Positions 9,204-17,635 of a stretch of 64,000 nt of DNA are shown here, piece after piece. Position numbers and translations under genes: made by a program. The notes below the pieces were generated by a model. That model was not told where the DNA came from. It saw only the letters and a list, made by a program, of their open reading frames with translations, and searched no databases. Source of the stretch: JANQRA01 sp035762545 (GTDB lineage: Bacteria > Actinomycetota > Acidimicrobiia > Spongiisociales > ZC4RG35); the NCBI GenBank assembly GCA_035762545.1, contig DASTOM010000027.1:1-64000 (forward strand). The letters run 5' to 3'. The number at the start of each line of letters is the position of its first letter. The first letter of the stretch is position 1.

Positions 9204-10243
9204 GACGTTTCCAGAGGTCGGAGGAACGCCGCCGGGGTGCGTTCCAGTATCTGTTCCCGCACCTCACCGGTGAGATCGGCAGCATCGACGGCGGCCACCG
9301 GGTCTGGGGAGGCCATGTCGAACGGATAGTCGCTGCCCAGGGCGATGTGGTCCCAACCGACCCTCTCGCCCAGCATTCGCAGAGAGATAGGGTCGTGGGT
9401 GAGGCTGTCGAAGTAGATGGAGGAGAAGAGGGTCCTCGGGTCGGGATCGGAGACATGCTCTTTCGGTTCCGGTCTGACCTCCCAACCGTGTTGCCAGCGG
9501 CCCACTTGATACGGAGCGAACCCGCCGCCGTGGGTGACGCCGAAACGGAGGCCGGGATGCCGGCCGAGCACGCCGCCGAAGATCAGCTTGGCGATGGCGA
9601 TCGTCGACTCCATCGGGATCCCGACGAGATTCTGCAGGTAATAGACGTTGAGCCTCTCGCCTCCGGCGATGGCCCGCTGGTCCGCGTGAATCCACACCGG
9701 CAACCCCACAGCCTCCAGTGCGTTCCACACCGGCCCTAGCCCGGGGTCGTCGAGGTCGGTCCCGGCGATGTTGGAACCGACCTGCACGCCACGCACCCTG
9801 GGGATCCGGGCCAGCCAATCGATCTCCTTCAAAGACGCCGGTACGTCCTGTAAGGGCAGCGTCCCGAACACGTGGAACCGGTCCGGCTGCGCGTCGCTCA
9901 TGGCCACCAGCTCCTCGTTCTGGATTCGGGCGAACGAGACGCCGACTTCCGCGGGCACGTGATAGTGGAAGTTCGGCGGCGGGATGGCGATCACCTGGAT
10001 GTCCACCCCCTGTTGATCCATGTCGACGAGACGCAGAGCGGGCTCAAAGATCGGATTGGGCAGAGGGCCCAACGGGGCCCGACCCGGATACCTCAGGTAC
10101 CGCTGGCCCTCTTCCTCGAACAGGGCCGGGCCGTGCTCGGGGTGGGCCTCCTCCATTCGGAGCAAGGCCGTCGGGACGATGGCATGGGCATGGATGTCGA
10201 TTACTGGCAAGAGCTTCTCCGTCCCGGTGAAGCTCAACTGCAT
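9200..10243 (-). CDS. Amidohydrolase family 2 (ACMSD/LigJ-like)
   Basis: 347-residue TIM-barrel metal enzyme related to 2-amino-3-carboxymuconate semialdehyde decarboxylase, LigW decarboxylases and 4-oxalomesaconate hydratase. Seen: the HxH metal motif in VIDIHAHAIV near residue 15, RLVDMDQQGVDIQVIA, GVTHGGGFAPY (metal His) near 250 and LGSDYPFDM (metal Asp) near 305. ATG 10243 is chosen because GGGGA precedes it. Its 5' end overlaps the 3' end of the membrane-protein gene by 10 bases. It is one of six amidohydrolases in the window and more distant from the three close relatives at 19392, 20511 and 32833. Confidence 0.88.
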   Translation of the reverse strand: MQLSFTGTEKLLPVIDIHAHAIVPTALLRMEEAHPEHGPALFEEEGQRYLRYPGRAPLGPLPNPIFEPALRLVDMDQQGVDIQVIAIPPPNFHYHVPAEVGVSFARIQNEELVAMSDAQPDRFHVFGTLPLQDVPASLKEIDWLARIPRVRGVQVGSNIAGTDLDDPGLGPVWNALEAVGLPVWIHADQRAIAGGERLNVYYLQNLVGIPMESTIAIAKLIFGGVLGRHPGLRFGVTHGGGFAPYQVGRWQHGWEVRPEPKEHVSDPDPRTLFSSIYFDSLTHDPISLRMLGERVGWDHIALGSDYPFDMASPDPVAAVDAADLTGEVREQILERTPAAFLRPLETS

Positions 10244-11382
10244 ATCCCCTTTGAACCGGTGGGTTCGCCGCGCCACACAGTCGGGAAGTCCCGACGGTCG
10301 ATGACGATCACTTGATCGTCGGTAACAACGACGTCCGTCCCACCAGCGATGGCCGGGATCGGCTCCCAGCACCGACCGTCCGCCGACGTCCATCCGATCG
10401 GAGCCGAGGTGTCTGTGTCCCGACCCAGGATCGCCCAACCGACCCCACCTCCATCCACCGAGAAGATGTCGACGGAGCCGAAGTCGAAGTCGACCCGGTC
10501 CCAGGTGACACCGTCCTCCGACGTCCATATGGCTGCTTCGCCGATGCCCTCGCCCCCGACCGCCAGGAATCTGCCATCTCGGACGGCCAGGTCGTACACA
10601 TAGGCACCTGGGCCACCGATGGTGGCCGAGGTGGTAGCCCACTCGAGGCCATCCGGAGAAGACCACACGACGGGCTCGCAGACAGGCCAGACGCCAAAAG
10701 GCTCGGTCGGATTCGATGACACCATGGCCAGCAGTTCCAGGTCACTCATGACGATTGGCGGGACGTCGGGGGAACTGCGTGACGGTGGCGTGCAATTGGA
10801 GTTGAACGGCTGCTCGACCCCGGGGCCCCAGTTTGGATCGGGAAGGGCGAGAGCGAAGTCGGTGCCGTCGTCGGTCCACCAGAGGTTGCCGAAGAGTGAC
10901 ATCTCGAGGAGCCATTCGGAGCCACCGACGACGCTGGCTCGACCGGAGGCACGTCTGGTTCTGACCTCTTCCGGAAACGAGACCTCGCCTGTCGGTACCC
11001 ACTCCTCCCCGCGCAACTCGAGGAAGAGACCCGACCGAGCCCGGTAAGCCACGAGTCGGTCGCCGGCCGTCGCGAGTTGTGACGGTGCGGCTTCGAGGGG
11101 TTGTTCGTTCCAGGTCACGGCATCGGCGCTCCACCAGAGAGACACACCACCGGAGGTGACCCCCGTCAGAACGGCAATGCCAGAAGTCGTCTCAGTCAAT
11201 GAGTAGAGGTTGATCGGCGGTGGTGGCCCGGTGGCTGACCGCCATTCGAACGCGGGATCTCTCGGTCCGGTCTGCACGACGAAGACGACGATCGCAGCGG
11301 CCGCGCCCACTCCAGTAAGTGCGACGCTCAGCCATCGGTGACGGGAACTGGGCTCGTCGCCGGATGTGGGGTCGGTGACCAC
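10234..11382 (-). CDS. Membrane-anchored protein with WxSxDGxxW repeats
   Basis: 382-residue protein of unknown function. A short charged N-terminus is followed by one transmembrane segment (about residues 17-37), then an extracytoplasmic domain with repeated motifs: LWWSADAVTWNE, LWWTDDGTDF, VWSSPDGLEWATT, IWTSEDGVTWDRV and GWTSADGRCWEP. These resemble Asp-box/BNR-type loops of sialidase-like beta-propellers, so a secreted propeller fold tethered to the membrane is inferred. Four Cys occur in the second half. The GTG start is uncertain. It overlaps the amidohydrolase gene at its 3' end and has no recognisable functional link to it. Confidence 0.7.
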   Translation of the reverse strand: MVTDPTSGDEPSSRHRWLSVALTGVGAAAAIVVFVVQTGPRDPAFEWRSATGPPPPINLYSLTETTSGIAVLTGVTSGGVSLWWSADAVTWNEQPLEAAPSQLATAGDRLVAYRARSGLFLELRGEEWVPTGEVSFPEEVRTRRASGRASVVGGSEWLLEMSLFGNLWWTDDGTDFALALPDPNWGPGVEQPFNSNCTPPSRSSPDVPPIVMSDLELLAMVSSNPTEPFGVWPVCEPVVWSSPDGLEWATTSATIGGPGAYVYDLAVRDGRFLAVGGEGIGEAAIWTSEDGVTWDRVDFDFGSVDIFSVDGGGVGWAILGRDTDTSAPIGWTSADGRCWEPIPAIAGGTDVVVTDDQVIVIDRRDFPTVWRGEPTGSKGICS

Positions 11383-11457
11383 GGAATCGTGTGTCGTCGG
11401 CCATCCTCCTGTCTCGCGAGCTACCGATCGACCCTGTGCCGCGCCGGGTTGGAGGGG

Positions 11458-12198
11458 TCAGGTTGCCACCAGATCGAGCTCTTCGAACTTGCGAAGGACC
11501 TGCGCCTTGGCCACGGCGACCTCATCCATGCTGGGATCCCGCGGGAAGGGAAGATCGACGGTCATGTCGTCCTCCAGCTTTCCCCCTTTGGCGAACACGA
11601 GGATCCGATTCGACAACTCGACCGCCTCACCGACATCGTGGGTGACGAACAGCACGGTCTTGCGGGTTTGCTCCCACATCTCGTGCAACTCGCGCCGGAG
11701 AGACCGGGCGGTAATGGCGTCGAGATGGCTGAACGGCTCGTCCATGAACAGGACGTCCGGCTCGATCGAGAAGGCTCGGGCGATGCCAACGCGCTGCTGC
11801 ATGCCACCGGACAATTCGCCGGGGTATTTGTCCGCCTTGTCACCGAGTTGGACCATGTCGAGGTACTTCTGACACCGGGCCCGGGTTTCCTCACTCCGGT
11901 CCTTCTGCACGAAGAGGAGGTTGTCCATCACCGTGCGCCAAGGGAGCAGACGGGCGGCCTGGAACACATATCCCGGGTCGGCGTCACGGTTGTCCTGGGT
12001 GATGGTGACGGTTCCAGAGGACGGGGTCTCGATACCGCTGAGGATGTTTAGCAACGTCGACTTTCCACATCCGGATGGGCCGACGATCGACACGAAGATG
12101 TGTCCTGAGATGTTCATATTGACGTTCTCGAGCGCAACGACCCGGTCCTCGCCAATGCCGAACTCCTTGTGCAGGTTCTCTACCGTTATCTCAGCCAT
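11458..12198 (-). CDS. ABC importer ATPase (SsuB/TauB-like), cassette 1
   Basis: 246-residue ATPase of the nitrate/sulfonate/taurine importer class. Seen: Walker A GPSGCGKST near residue 40, Q-loop YVFQAARLLPW, signature LSGGMQQR near 129, Walker B DVLFMDEP near 149, and switch His in LFVTHDV near 184. Its start overlaps the end of the permease gene by 8 bases. It is the last gene of a four-gene importer set (binding protein, permease, permease, ATPase, 15173 down to 11458). It is a clear paralogue of 55798-56568: both have the stretch SGCGKSTLLNI followed by SG.ETP..GTVT.TQ. The substrate is unknown. Confidence 0.92.
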   Translation of the reverse strand: MAEITVENLHKEFGIGEDRVVALENVNMNISGHIFVSIVGPSGCGKSTLLNILSGIETPSSGTVTITQDNRDADPGYVFQAARLLPWRTVMDNLLFVQKDRSEETRARCQKYLDMVQLGDKADKYPGELSGGMQQRVGIARAFSIEPDVLFMDEPFSHLDAITARSLRRELHEMWEQTRKTVLFVTHDVGEAVELSNRILVFAKGGKLEDDMTVDLPFPRDPSMDEVAVAKAQVLRKFEELDLVAT

Positions 12199-13147
12199 CG
12201 CGTCGGCTTTCCTCCATACTTGCTATGTCCAACTCCTCACCTGCCTGGTCTTCTTGCAGGAGGAATCCTTCCTGAGTCACCGCGCCGAAATCGCCTTCGG
12301 CCAACTGATAGGCGTCGAGTTGCGGACGCCACTTGAACGCACGTCTCGCCAGCGGGTCGAAGACCAGCTTCTCCAAACCCATCGCGAAAATGATGAAAAA
12401 GAGGGCGTAGCCGATGACACCGTGGGCGCGGTGGGCGTCGTACCAGAACTTGATCGTCCACCCCATACCCACCTGTGAGCCGAACACCTCGGCGATGACA
12501 AGCCCTTTCCACCCGATGGAGTAGGCGTAACGGAGAGCGGCGAAGAAGAACGGCATCAAGGACGGCAGCAGGACGTGACGGGTGATCTTTTTCTGGGGCA
12601 CCTCGAAGGAGCGGCCCATGTCGATCAGTTCCTTCGGGGTGTTTCGGACCCCCTCCCTGACGTTGATGATCACGAACGGAATACCGGCCAGGATCACCGT
12701 GAGAATGGGAGCGATGCTGCCGTAGCCGAAGACTATGGAGAGGAAGAGCGCCCAGACCAACGCGGGCATGGCCAGGATGGCCATGACCCAGTCGTGGAAG
12801 AAGGCGTCGACAGACTTTGAAAGTCCCATAGCCAGACCAAGCACTGTTCCCAACGTCATGGCCACCACGAAGCCGACGGTCAGACGCAGCAGCGAGACCG
12901 CGAACTGCTCATAGAGATTGTCCGCAACGCTCGAGTATCTGACGCCGCTGGTGAGCGTGACCTCCTCCCACATGAACTCCAGCACCTCGAGGGGGGTGGG
13001 GAAGATGCGGGAGTCGATGGTGTAGTAGATGAAGTACCAGAGGGCCAGGACGAAGAACGGGAAGAGGATTCTCGCCGTTACCGGCGATTTCAAAACCCGC
13101 AGCCAGCGCTTCTCATGTACGGGTGCGGTGGAGATCGTCGTGGACAT
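12191..13147 (-). CDS. ABC importer permease B, cassette 1
   Basis: 318-residue inner-membrane permease with about six transmembrane helices and the BPD_transp_1 EAA-type loop (EGVRNTPKELIDMGRSF near residue 170-186). The tail VFDPLARRAFKWRP matches the paralogue at 56597-57493 (VMRPLQKRAFRWRD). The ATG at 13147 shares its A with the stop of the upstream permease gene (TGATG). An in-frame upstream start at 13171 would lie within that gene and is less likely. With permease A it should form a heterodimeric channel, unlike the homodimer usual for SsuC or TauC. Confidence 0.9.
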   Translation of the reverse strand: MSTTISTAPVHEKRWLRVLKSPVTARILFPFFVLALWYFIYYTIDSRIFPTPLEVLEFMWEEVTLTSGVRYSSVADNLYEQFAVSLLRLTVGFVVAMTLGTVLGLAMGLSKSVDAFFHDWVMAILAMPALVWALFLSIVFGYGSIAPILTVILAGIPFVIINVREGVRNTPKELIDMGRSFEVPQKKITRHVLLPSLMPFFFAALRYAYSIGWKGLVIAEVFGSQVGMGWTIKFWYDAHRAHGVIGYALFFIIFAMGLEKLVFDPLARRAFKWRPQLDAYQLAEGDFGAVTQEGFLLQEDQAGEELDIASMEESRRDG

Positions 13148-13983
13148 CAGAGCGTCACCCCGTCTCGCCACCTGAAGAACTTCCGCTCATACCTCTGGAG
13201 GACGAGTTTCTCGAGGATGAGTGCGAAGACAAAGAACGACAGCGCCCAGCAGAAGAACTCGTCCATCCGGAAAAGCTGGGACGCCACCCGCATCTCGAAA
13301 CCGATGCCGGCGTTGGAGGAGAAGACCTCGGTGAGGACTGTGACCTTCCACCCGATGGAGAAGCCAAAGCGGAGGGCGGTGAAGATGAACGGCGCCAGGA
13401 ATGGGATGACTACCTCGCGCTGCCGTCGCCAGGTGGTGACGCCGAACGCCTTGGACATGTCCATCAAGTCTTTGGGGAGTGCCCGGATGCCTTCGGCGAC
13501 GTTGACGGTCACCAGGGCGAACGTTGTCATGAATATTGCGAAGATCCAACCCTGGGGCTCGAAGCCCCAGATCACCAGACCTGTGAGCGCCCAGACCAGG
13601 CCGGGGGAAACCAGGCTGATGGTCACGGCGTCTTTGAAGAATCCATTGATCCAGGCGTTCTGGGTGGCGATGCCGAGGACGACCCCGAAGATGAACGAGA
13701 GCCCGAATCCGATGCCGATGCGGGTCAGGGTCGCTGCATAGCTCTCGAAGAACCGTCCGCTGTTCCAGATCTCGGGGAACACCTCGATGATCTGAATCGG
13801 GCCGGGGACGATCCGGGAGTCGAAGACGTTGCTGGAGAACCACTGCCAGGAGCCGAGGATCACCACGTATCCGGCGATCCTCCAGAACCACTTCTGTCGT
13901 GTTTCCCTCTTCTTGAGGGCGATGAGCCGCTCTTCTTCAGCGGACCGGGGCGCCTGCTTCTTCTCTTCGAGTGTGGCGGTCAC
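13147..13983 (-). CDS. ABC importer permease A, cassette 1
   Basis: 278-residue permease with a charged cytoplasmic N-terminus (about 30 residues), six predicted membrane helices and the EAA loop EGIRALPKDLMDMSKAF near residue 165. The C-terminus LQRYERKFFRWRDG parallels the partner at 57490-58302. It starts with GTG, 74 bases downstream of the binding-protein gene. A perfect 14-base inverted repeat in that gap (14014-14044) probably lowers read-through, so that less permease than binding protein is made. Confidence 0.9.
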   Translation of the reverse strand: MTATLEEKKQAPRSAEEERLIALKKRETRQKWFWRIAGYVVILGSWQWFSSNVFDSRIVPGPIQIIEVFPEIWNSGRFFESYAATLTRIGIGFGLSFIFGVVLGIATQNAWINGFFKDAVTISLVSPGLVWALTGLVIWGFEPQGWIFAIFMTTFALVTVNVAEGIRALPKDLMDMSKAFGVTTWRRQREVVIPFLAPFIFTALRFGFSIGWKVTVLTEVFSSNAGIGFEMRVASQLFRMDEFFCWALSFFVFALILEKLVLQRYERKFFRWRDGVTL

Positions 13984-14013
13984 GTTTTTTCGGTATCTCC
14001 GTCTCAGAATCTA

Positions 14014-14044
14014 GAGGAGGGTGACCGCAACGGTCACCCTCCTC
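14014..14044 (-). terminator. Intercistronic hairpin between binding-protein and permease genes
   Basis: Arms 14014-14027 (GAGGAGGGTGACCG) and 14031-14044 are perfectly complementary with a three-base loop. No T-run follows on the minus strand. The position, directly after the solute-binding-protein stop and inside the operon, fits a partial terminator or mRNA-stabilising element that raises binding-protein over permease expression. Confidence 0.7.
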
Positions 14045-14057
14045 TGACTCAGTTGGC

Positions 14058-15173
14058 TCAAGGAGCCGGGATGACCAAGAACTCGGGTTGGTCGAACCCG
14101 GGCTCGAGGTGGTTCTCGTTCTCAGGGTTGAGCTCGGTCATGAAGTCCCAGATCGCGCGTTCGGACTCCACCCAATCCTCGTCGAGGTACACGGAATCGA
14201 CGAACCAGTCGCTGTCACCAGCCATGAATTCCTGGATGAAAGCGATGTCCTCATCTGACTCGACGGAGAAGTGCTGGGGATAGGTGGCAATGATCTCCGC
14301 CTGGATCTCGGGATCGACCCACGCGTCGATGCCGCGCTGCCACAGCACCAGGAACGCCTCCAACGCCTCGGGATTGGCGTCGGCGAACTCCTTGGTCGCG
14401 GTGAACAGGTTCGACATGACGTGGTTCTCCCCGTCGTCGATGGTCGAGAACTGCGTGTACTGCTGGAATGGCATCAGACCGTCGTACATCAACACCAGCT
14501 CGCCGGTGCGCAGGTACGGCGCGGCCGCCTCGGGAATGATGACCGCCGCCTCACAGTCCCCGTTCAACAGGTTCTGCGGGTTGACGAAGTGATCGTTGAC
14601 GATCAGTTCGTAGTCACCGCCACCGACCCTGTAGTCGATGCCGTGCAGCTCGTTCATGGCCACCGACCAGTACTGGGTGTTCGACACGGGGCTGCTGACA
14701 CAGATCGGTGAGCCGGGCGGAACATCCGGAAGCTCGTTGTAGCCGGTGTCGGCCCGGGTCATCATCGGTGACCGCTGGAAGTTGTACTTCCCAAACGTCA
14801 CAGTGTCTTTGCCGGTCTCCGACTCGAGTACAGGGATCTCCTGAGTGCCCATGGAGACGATGTCGGCATGGCCACCGGCGAACCCGGTGAACTCGTCCCA
14901 CGTCGAGACGACCTCCATCGACATGTTGTACTCCTCTTCCCACTCTTCGAGGATCCCATTGTCGGCCATGTAGTCCCAGACCGGGTCCGGGGCGAATATG
15001 AAGCGGATGACGGTCGGCTCTCCGCCCTCGTCGCCTCCTCCGGCCTCCGTCGTGGTACCGGTGGTGTCCTCGGTGTCTTCGCCTCCTTCTCCGCTATCAC
15101 CGCCACACGCCGCCAGGACGAGAGCCAGGGCTGCGAGCATGGCGACCCACAACCATTTCGAGCGTGTTCGCAC
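14058..15173 (-). CDS. ABC substrate-binding lipoprotein, cassette 1
   Basis: 371-residue extracytoplasmic binding protein. The signal peptide is MRTRSKWLWVAMLAALALVL with lipobox LAAC (Cys about 22), followed by an acidic, Thr-rich linker. The mature part begins RFIFAPDPVWDYMADNGI and keeps TYPQHFSVESDED near residue 305. It shares these segments with the protein at 58299-59342, so both belong to one NMT1/SsuA-like family. GTG start with AGGAGG seven bases upstream. An AT-rich shared promoter motif (15220-15232) lies upstream. Ligand not predictable; relatives bind sulfonates, nitrate, pyrimidine precursors or aromatic acids. Confidence 0.9.
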   Translation of the reverse strand: MRTRSKWLWVAMLAALALVLAACGGDSGEGGEDTEDTTGTTTEAGGGDEGGEPTVIRFIFAPDPVWDYMADNGILEEWEEEYNMSMEVVSTWDEFTGFAGGHADIVSMGTQEIPVLESETGKDTVTFGKYNFQRSPMMTRADTGYNELPDVPPGSPICVSSPVSNTQYWSVAMNELHGIDYRVGGGDYELIVNDHFVNPQNLLNGDCEAAVIIPEAAAPYLRTGELVLMYDGLMPFQQYTQFSTIDDGENHVMSNLFTATKEFADANPEALEAFLVLWQRGIDAWVDPEIQAEIIATYPQHFSVESDEDIAFIQEFMAGDSDWFVDSVYLDEDWVESERAIWDFMTELNPENENHLEPGFDQPEFLVIPAP

Positions 15174-15219
15174 TTATTACCTCCTCAATCATGATCCACC
15201 TGTGTCCAGGAGGACTCGC

Positions 15220-15232
15220 GGATCATATATGA
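15220..15232. promoter_or_regulatory. Shared AT-rich promoter/operator motif (site B)
   Basis: GGATCATATATGA in the gap between the divergent binding-protein and ATPase genes; its first 11 bases equal those of site A. TATGAT on the minus strand can serve as -10 for the importer operon. A partial TGCATCCTGAATC follows at 15248-15260. Confidence 0.5.
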
Positions 15233-15285
15233 AATAAACCATACTTTGCATCCTGAATCGGAAGTTATCTGGTCAGAATCGGGTC

Positions 15286-16026
15286 ATGAAGGTGGTGATT
15301 CGGGGTCTCGGTTTCGGCTATGCGGGTCAGACCCGATCTGTGCTTTCCGGAATCCACCTCGACGTGGAGTCGGGGACCGTCCACGCCGTGGTCGGGCCCA
15401 ACGGCAGTGGCAAGTCGACACTGCTCCGGATCGTGGCCGGCTTGGAAGAGCCTTCAGTGGGCTCGGTCGACTTCCTCGGTGAGCGTCTCCACGACAACCG
15501 CACCGCCCTCGTCTTCCAGGAGCCCAGACTGCTTCCTCATTGGAACGTCGAGCGGAACGTCGCCATCGGGACCGAGTTCGGCGACAAACCGCCGAGTCTC
15601 TACCGGCGGGTGCGCGACTTTTACACCAAGCAGGTGGGCCTCGACCGGGTCCGTCACCACAAGCCAGCAGATCTCTCCCTGGGCCAGCAGACCATGGCCG
15701 GTCTGGGCCGCGGGCTCGCGCACGACGCCGACGTGATCCTCCTCGATGAGCCGTTTGCCCATCTCGATGCCCTCAACCGAAATCGGCTGCGCGAGGAGTT
15801 CGAGACCCACTGGCAGCTCGACCGCCGCACCGTTCTGCTCGTGACCCATGACGTCGAGGAGGCCATCTACATGTCGGACCGGGTGTCGGTGATGTCGGGA
15901 TCACCGGGGCCGCTGGTCGCCACCATCGACGTCGATGTCCCGCGTCCCCGTCAGGATGTTCCGCCCAACGATCCCGGTCTACTCGCTGCCACGGCTGCGG
16001 TGTGGGAGGCTCTCGAGCGGGCTTGA
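15286..16026 (+). CDS. Lone ABC ATPase (SsuB/TauB-like)
   Basis: 246-residue ATPase with Walker A GPNGSGKST near residue 39, Walker B DVILLDEP near 147 and switch His in LLVTHDVEEA near 181. The signature is LSLGQQTMAG rather than LSGGQxQR, so the second half is degenerate. It is divergent from importer cassette 1, which has its own ATPase. No permease follows, because the next gene is a fumarylacetoacetase-family enzyme. It may be an alternative energiser for one of the two importers, or a relic of a third set. Confidence 0.85.
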   Translation: MKVVIRGLGFGYAGQTRSVLSGIHLDVESGTVHAVVGPNGSGKSTLLRIVAGLEEPSVGSVDFLGERLHDNRTALVFQEPRLLPHWNVERNVAIGTEFGDKPPSLYRRVRDFYTKQVGLDRVRHHKPADLSLGQQTMAGLGRGLAHDADVILLDEPFAHLDALNRNRLREEFETHWQLDRRTVLLVTHDVEEAIYMSDRVSVMSGSPGPLVATIDVDVPRPRQDVPPNDPGLLAATAAVWEALERA

Positions 16027-16045
16027 CGTCACTGAGACCGCCCGC

Positions 16046-16074
16046 TGCACGATACATTCTGCAGGATGTATCAT
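16046..16074 (+). promoter_or_regulatory. Shared AT-rich motif, two direct copies (site C)
   Basis: Two tandem elements, TGCACGATACAT (16046-16057) and TGCAGGATGTATCAT (16060-16074), end 10 bases before the ATG of the next gene. TATCAT at 16069-16074 is a good -10 and would place the transcript start at the ATG, which fits the lack of any ribosome-binding site. The tandem layout suggests a regulator dimer or pair of dimers. Confidence 0.6.
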
Positions 16075-16084
16075 CTCCGCCCAC

Positions 16085-16951
16085 ATGAGACTGGCCCGGT
16101 TCGACAATGGAGATGGGATTCCCCGGGCCGGTATCGTTCGCCACGACCTGGTGGCGGATCTCTCCGCCACCGATCTGCCTGACGATACGGTGGACATCAT
16201 CGCCGGGTGGGACCCCGTAACGGTCGAGTCCGCCCTCGCCGACGCCCCTGAGATCTTGCTCGCAGACGTTCGCCTGCTGGCACCGGTGCTCCCCAGGAAG
16301 GACGTGATCGCGGTGGGCCGGAACTACCGGGACCACGCCGCCGAATTCTCCGCATCCGGATTCGACGCATCCGAGAAACAGGTCGTGCCCGACCATCCGG
16401 TCATCTTCACCAAGGCAACGACTTCGGTCATCGGTCCTGATGAGCCGATCGTCCTGGCCAACGATCCGACCGGGACCACCGATTACGAGGGCGAGATGGC
16501 GGTGGTGATCGGGAAACCGGCGCGGAGAGTGTCCGAGGACCGGGCCCTCGACCACGTCTTCGGTTGGACGATCGTCAACGACGTGACCGCCCGCGACCTG
16601 CAAAAGCGACACGTCCAGTGGTTCGTGGGGAAGAGTCCGGATACGTTCTGCCCGATGGGCCCATGGATCGTCACGATCGACGAGTTGCCCGACATCGGTG
16701 AGTCCTGGATGCGTACGACCGTCAACGGTGAGCTCCGACAGGAGGCTCCCATCGACGCCCTCATCTTTGGGGTCGAGACTTTGATTGCCACACTCTCGGA
16801 GGTGATGACACTCGAGCCAGGAGATGTCATCGCCACCGGCACCGGGAAAGGTGTCGGGATCGGCTTCGACCCCCCGATCTACCTCCAGGGCGGTGACGTC
16901 GTGGAAGTCAGCATCGATCGGATCGGAACCCTCCGCAACACGACAGTTTGA
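16085..16951 (+). CDS. Fumarylacetoacetase-family hydrolase/decarboxylase
   Basis: 288-residue member of the FAH superfamily, which hydrolyses or decarboxylates beta-diketo acids and oxalocrotonate-type products of aromatic breakdown. Seen: VGRNYRDHAAE near residue 79, metal ligands in DYEGEMAVVIG near 133, GWTIVNDVTARDLQ near 159 and PGDVIATGTGKGVG near 244. The ATG lies 10 bases after site C with no ribosome-binding site, so a leaderless message is likely. It heads an operon with the GntR gene, whose possible TTG start at 16948 would overlap its stop. Confidence 0.9.
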   Translation: MRLARFDNGDGIPRAGIVRHDLVADLSATDLPDDTVDIIAGWDPVTVESALADAPEILLADVRLLAPVLPRKDVIAVGRNYRDHAAEFSASGFDASEKQVVPDHPVIFTKATTSVIGPDEPIVLANDPTGTTDYEGEMAVVIGKPARRVSEDRALDHVFGWTIVNDVTARDLQKRHVQWFVGKSPDTFCPMGPWIVTIDELPDIGESWMRTTVNGELRQEAPIDALIFGVETLIATLSEVMTLEPGDVIATGTGKGVGIGFDPPIYLQGGDVVEVSIDRIGTLRNTTV

Positions 16952-16959
16952 AGAGGTAC

Positions 16960-17628
16960 ATGGAAGACACACAAGAGAAAGTCCAGGCCTTCGACGCCAA
17001 GCTCATGGCGGTCACCCGTCCCCGGACGGCCACCGACTTCGTCTCGAACTCCCTGCGCCGGTCGATCCTCAACGGTGAGCTTGCCGGGGGGACCAGGCTC
17101 GGTCTAACCGAAATAGCGTCGGCGTTCGACGTGAGCACCACTCCGGTACGGGAGGCTCTCCGCGAGCTCTCATTCGAGGGCCTGGTCCGTCTCGACAACT
17201 ACAAGGGCGGTTTCGTCACCGCCGTGACTCGTGAAGAGGTGGAGGAGATCGTGCGAATCCGACAGGTTCTCGAGCCGATGGCGATCGAGGAGGCCGTTGT
17301 CGGAATGACCCCGCAGATCTTGAGCGACGCCGAGGCGATTCTCGAGGACATGGCGGCTGCGACCACGTGGGATGAGTGGATCCACGGCAACCGGGCCTTC
17401 CACCAGAAGATCTACGAGGCCTCTTCTTCCCGTCGTCTCGTGGCCCTCATCAAGAGCCTTCAGGACACGACCGTGGTTTTCGTCAGTGCCACTCTGAGAC
17501 GTAGCCCGATCCTCAAAGAGACCGCCACCATCGACCACAACGCGATGCTTCGAGCGGCGCGGGAAGGCGACGCCAAGACTCTCACAGAGGTGACTCTCCG
17601 TCACCTCACGATCCCAGTCCGGGGCTGA
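16960..17628 (+). CDS. GntR-family regulator with FCD domain (first)
   Basis: 222-residue transcription factor. The N-terminal winged helix-turn-helix has LRRSILNGELAGGTRLGLTE near 33-52 and FDVSTTPVREALRELSFEGL near 57-76. The C-terminal FCD effector domain carries conserved His in NRAFHQKIYE near 150, DHNAM near 192 and LRHL near the end, the usual metal/carboxylate site. ATG 16960 is preferred over TTG 16948; AGAGG lies just ahead. It lies inside the operon downstream of site C, so it is probably autoregulated. Effectors of this subfamily are typically small organic acids. Confidence 0.92.
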   Translation: MEDTQEKVQAFDAKLMAVTRPRTATDFVSNSLRRSILNGELAGGTRLGLTEIASAFDVSTTPVREALRELSFEGLVRLDNYKGGFVTAVTREEVEEIVRIRQVLEPMAIEEAVVGMTPQILSDAEAILEDMAAATTWDEWIHGNRAFHQKIYEASSSRRLVALIKSLQDTTVVFVSATLRRSPILKETATIDHNAMLRAAREGDAKTLTEVTLRHLTIPVRG

Positions 17629-17635
17629 GGAGTAG

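Noticed and set aside
13123..14283. 386-residue plus-strand frame opposite the permease and lipoprotein genes
   Set aside because: It is antisense to well-supported transport genes and contains no recognisable motif.
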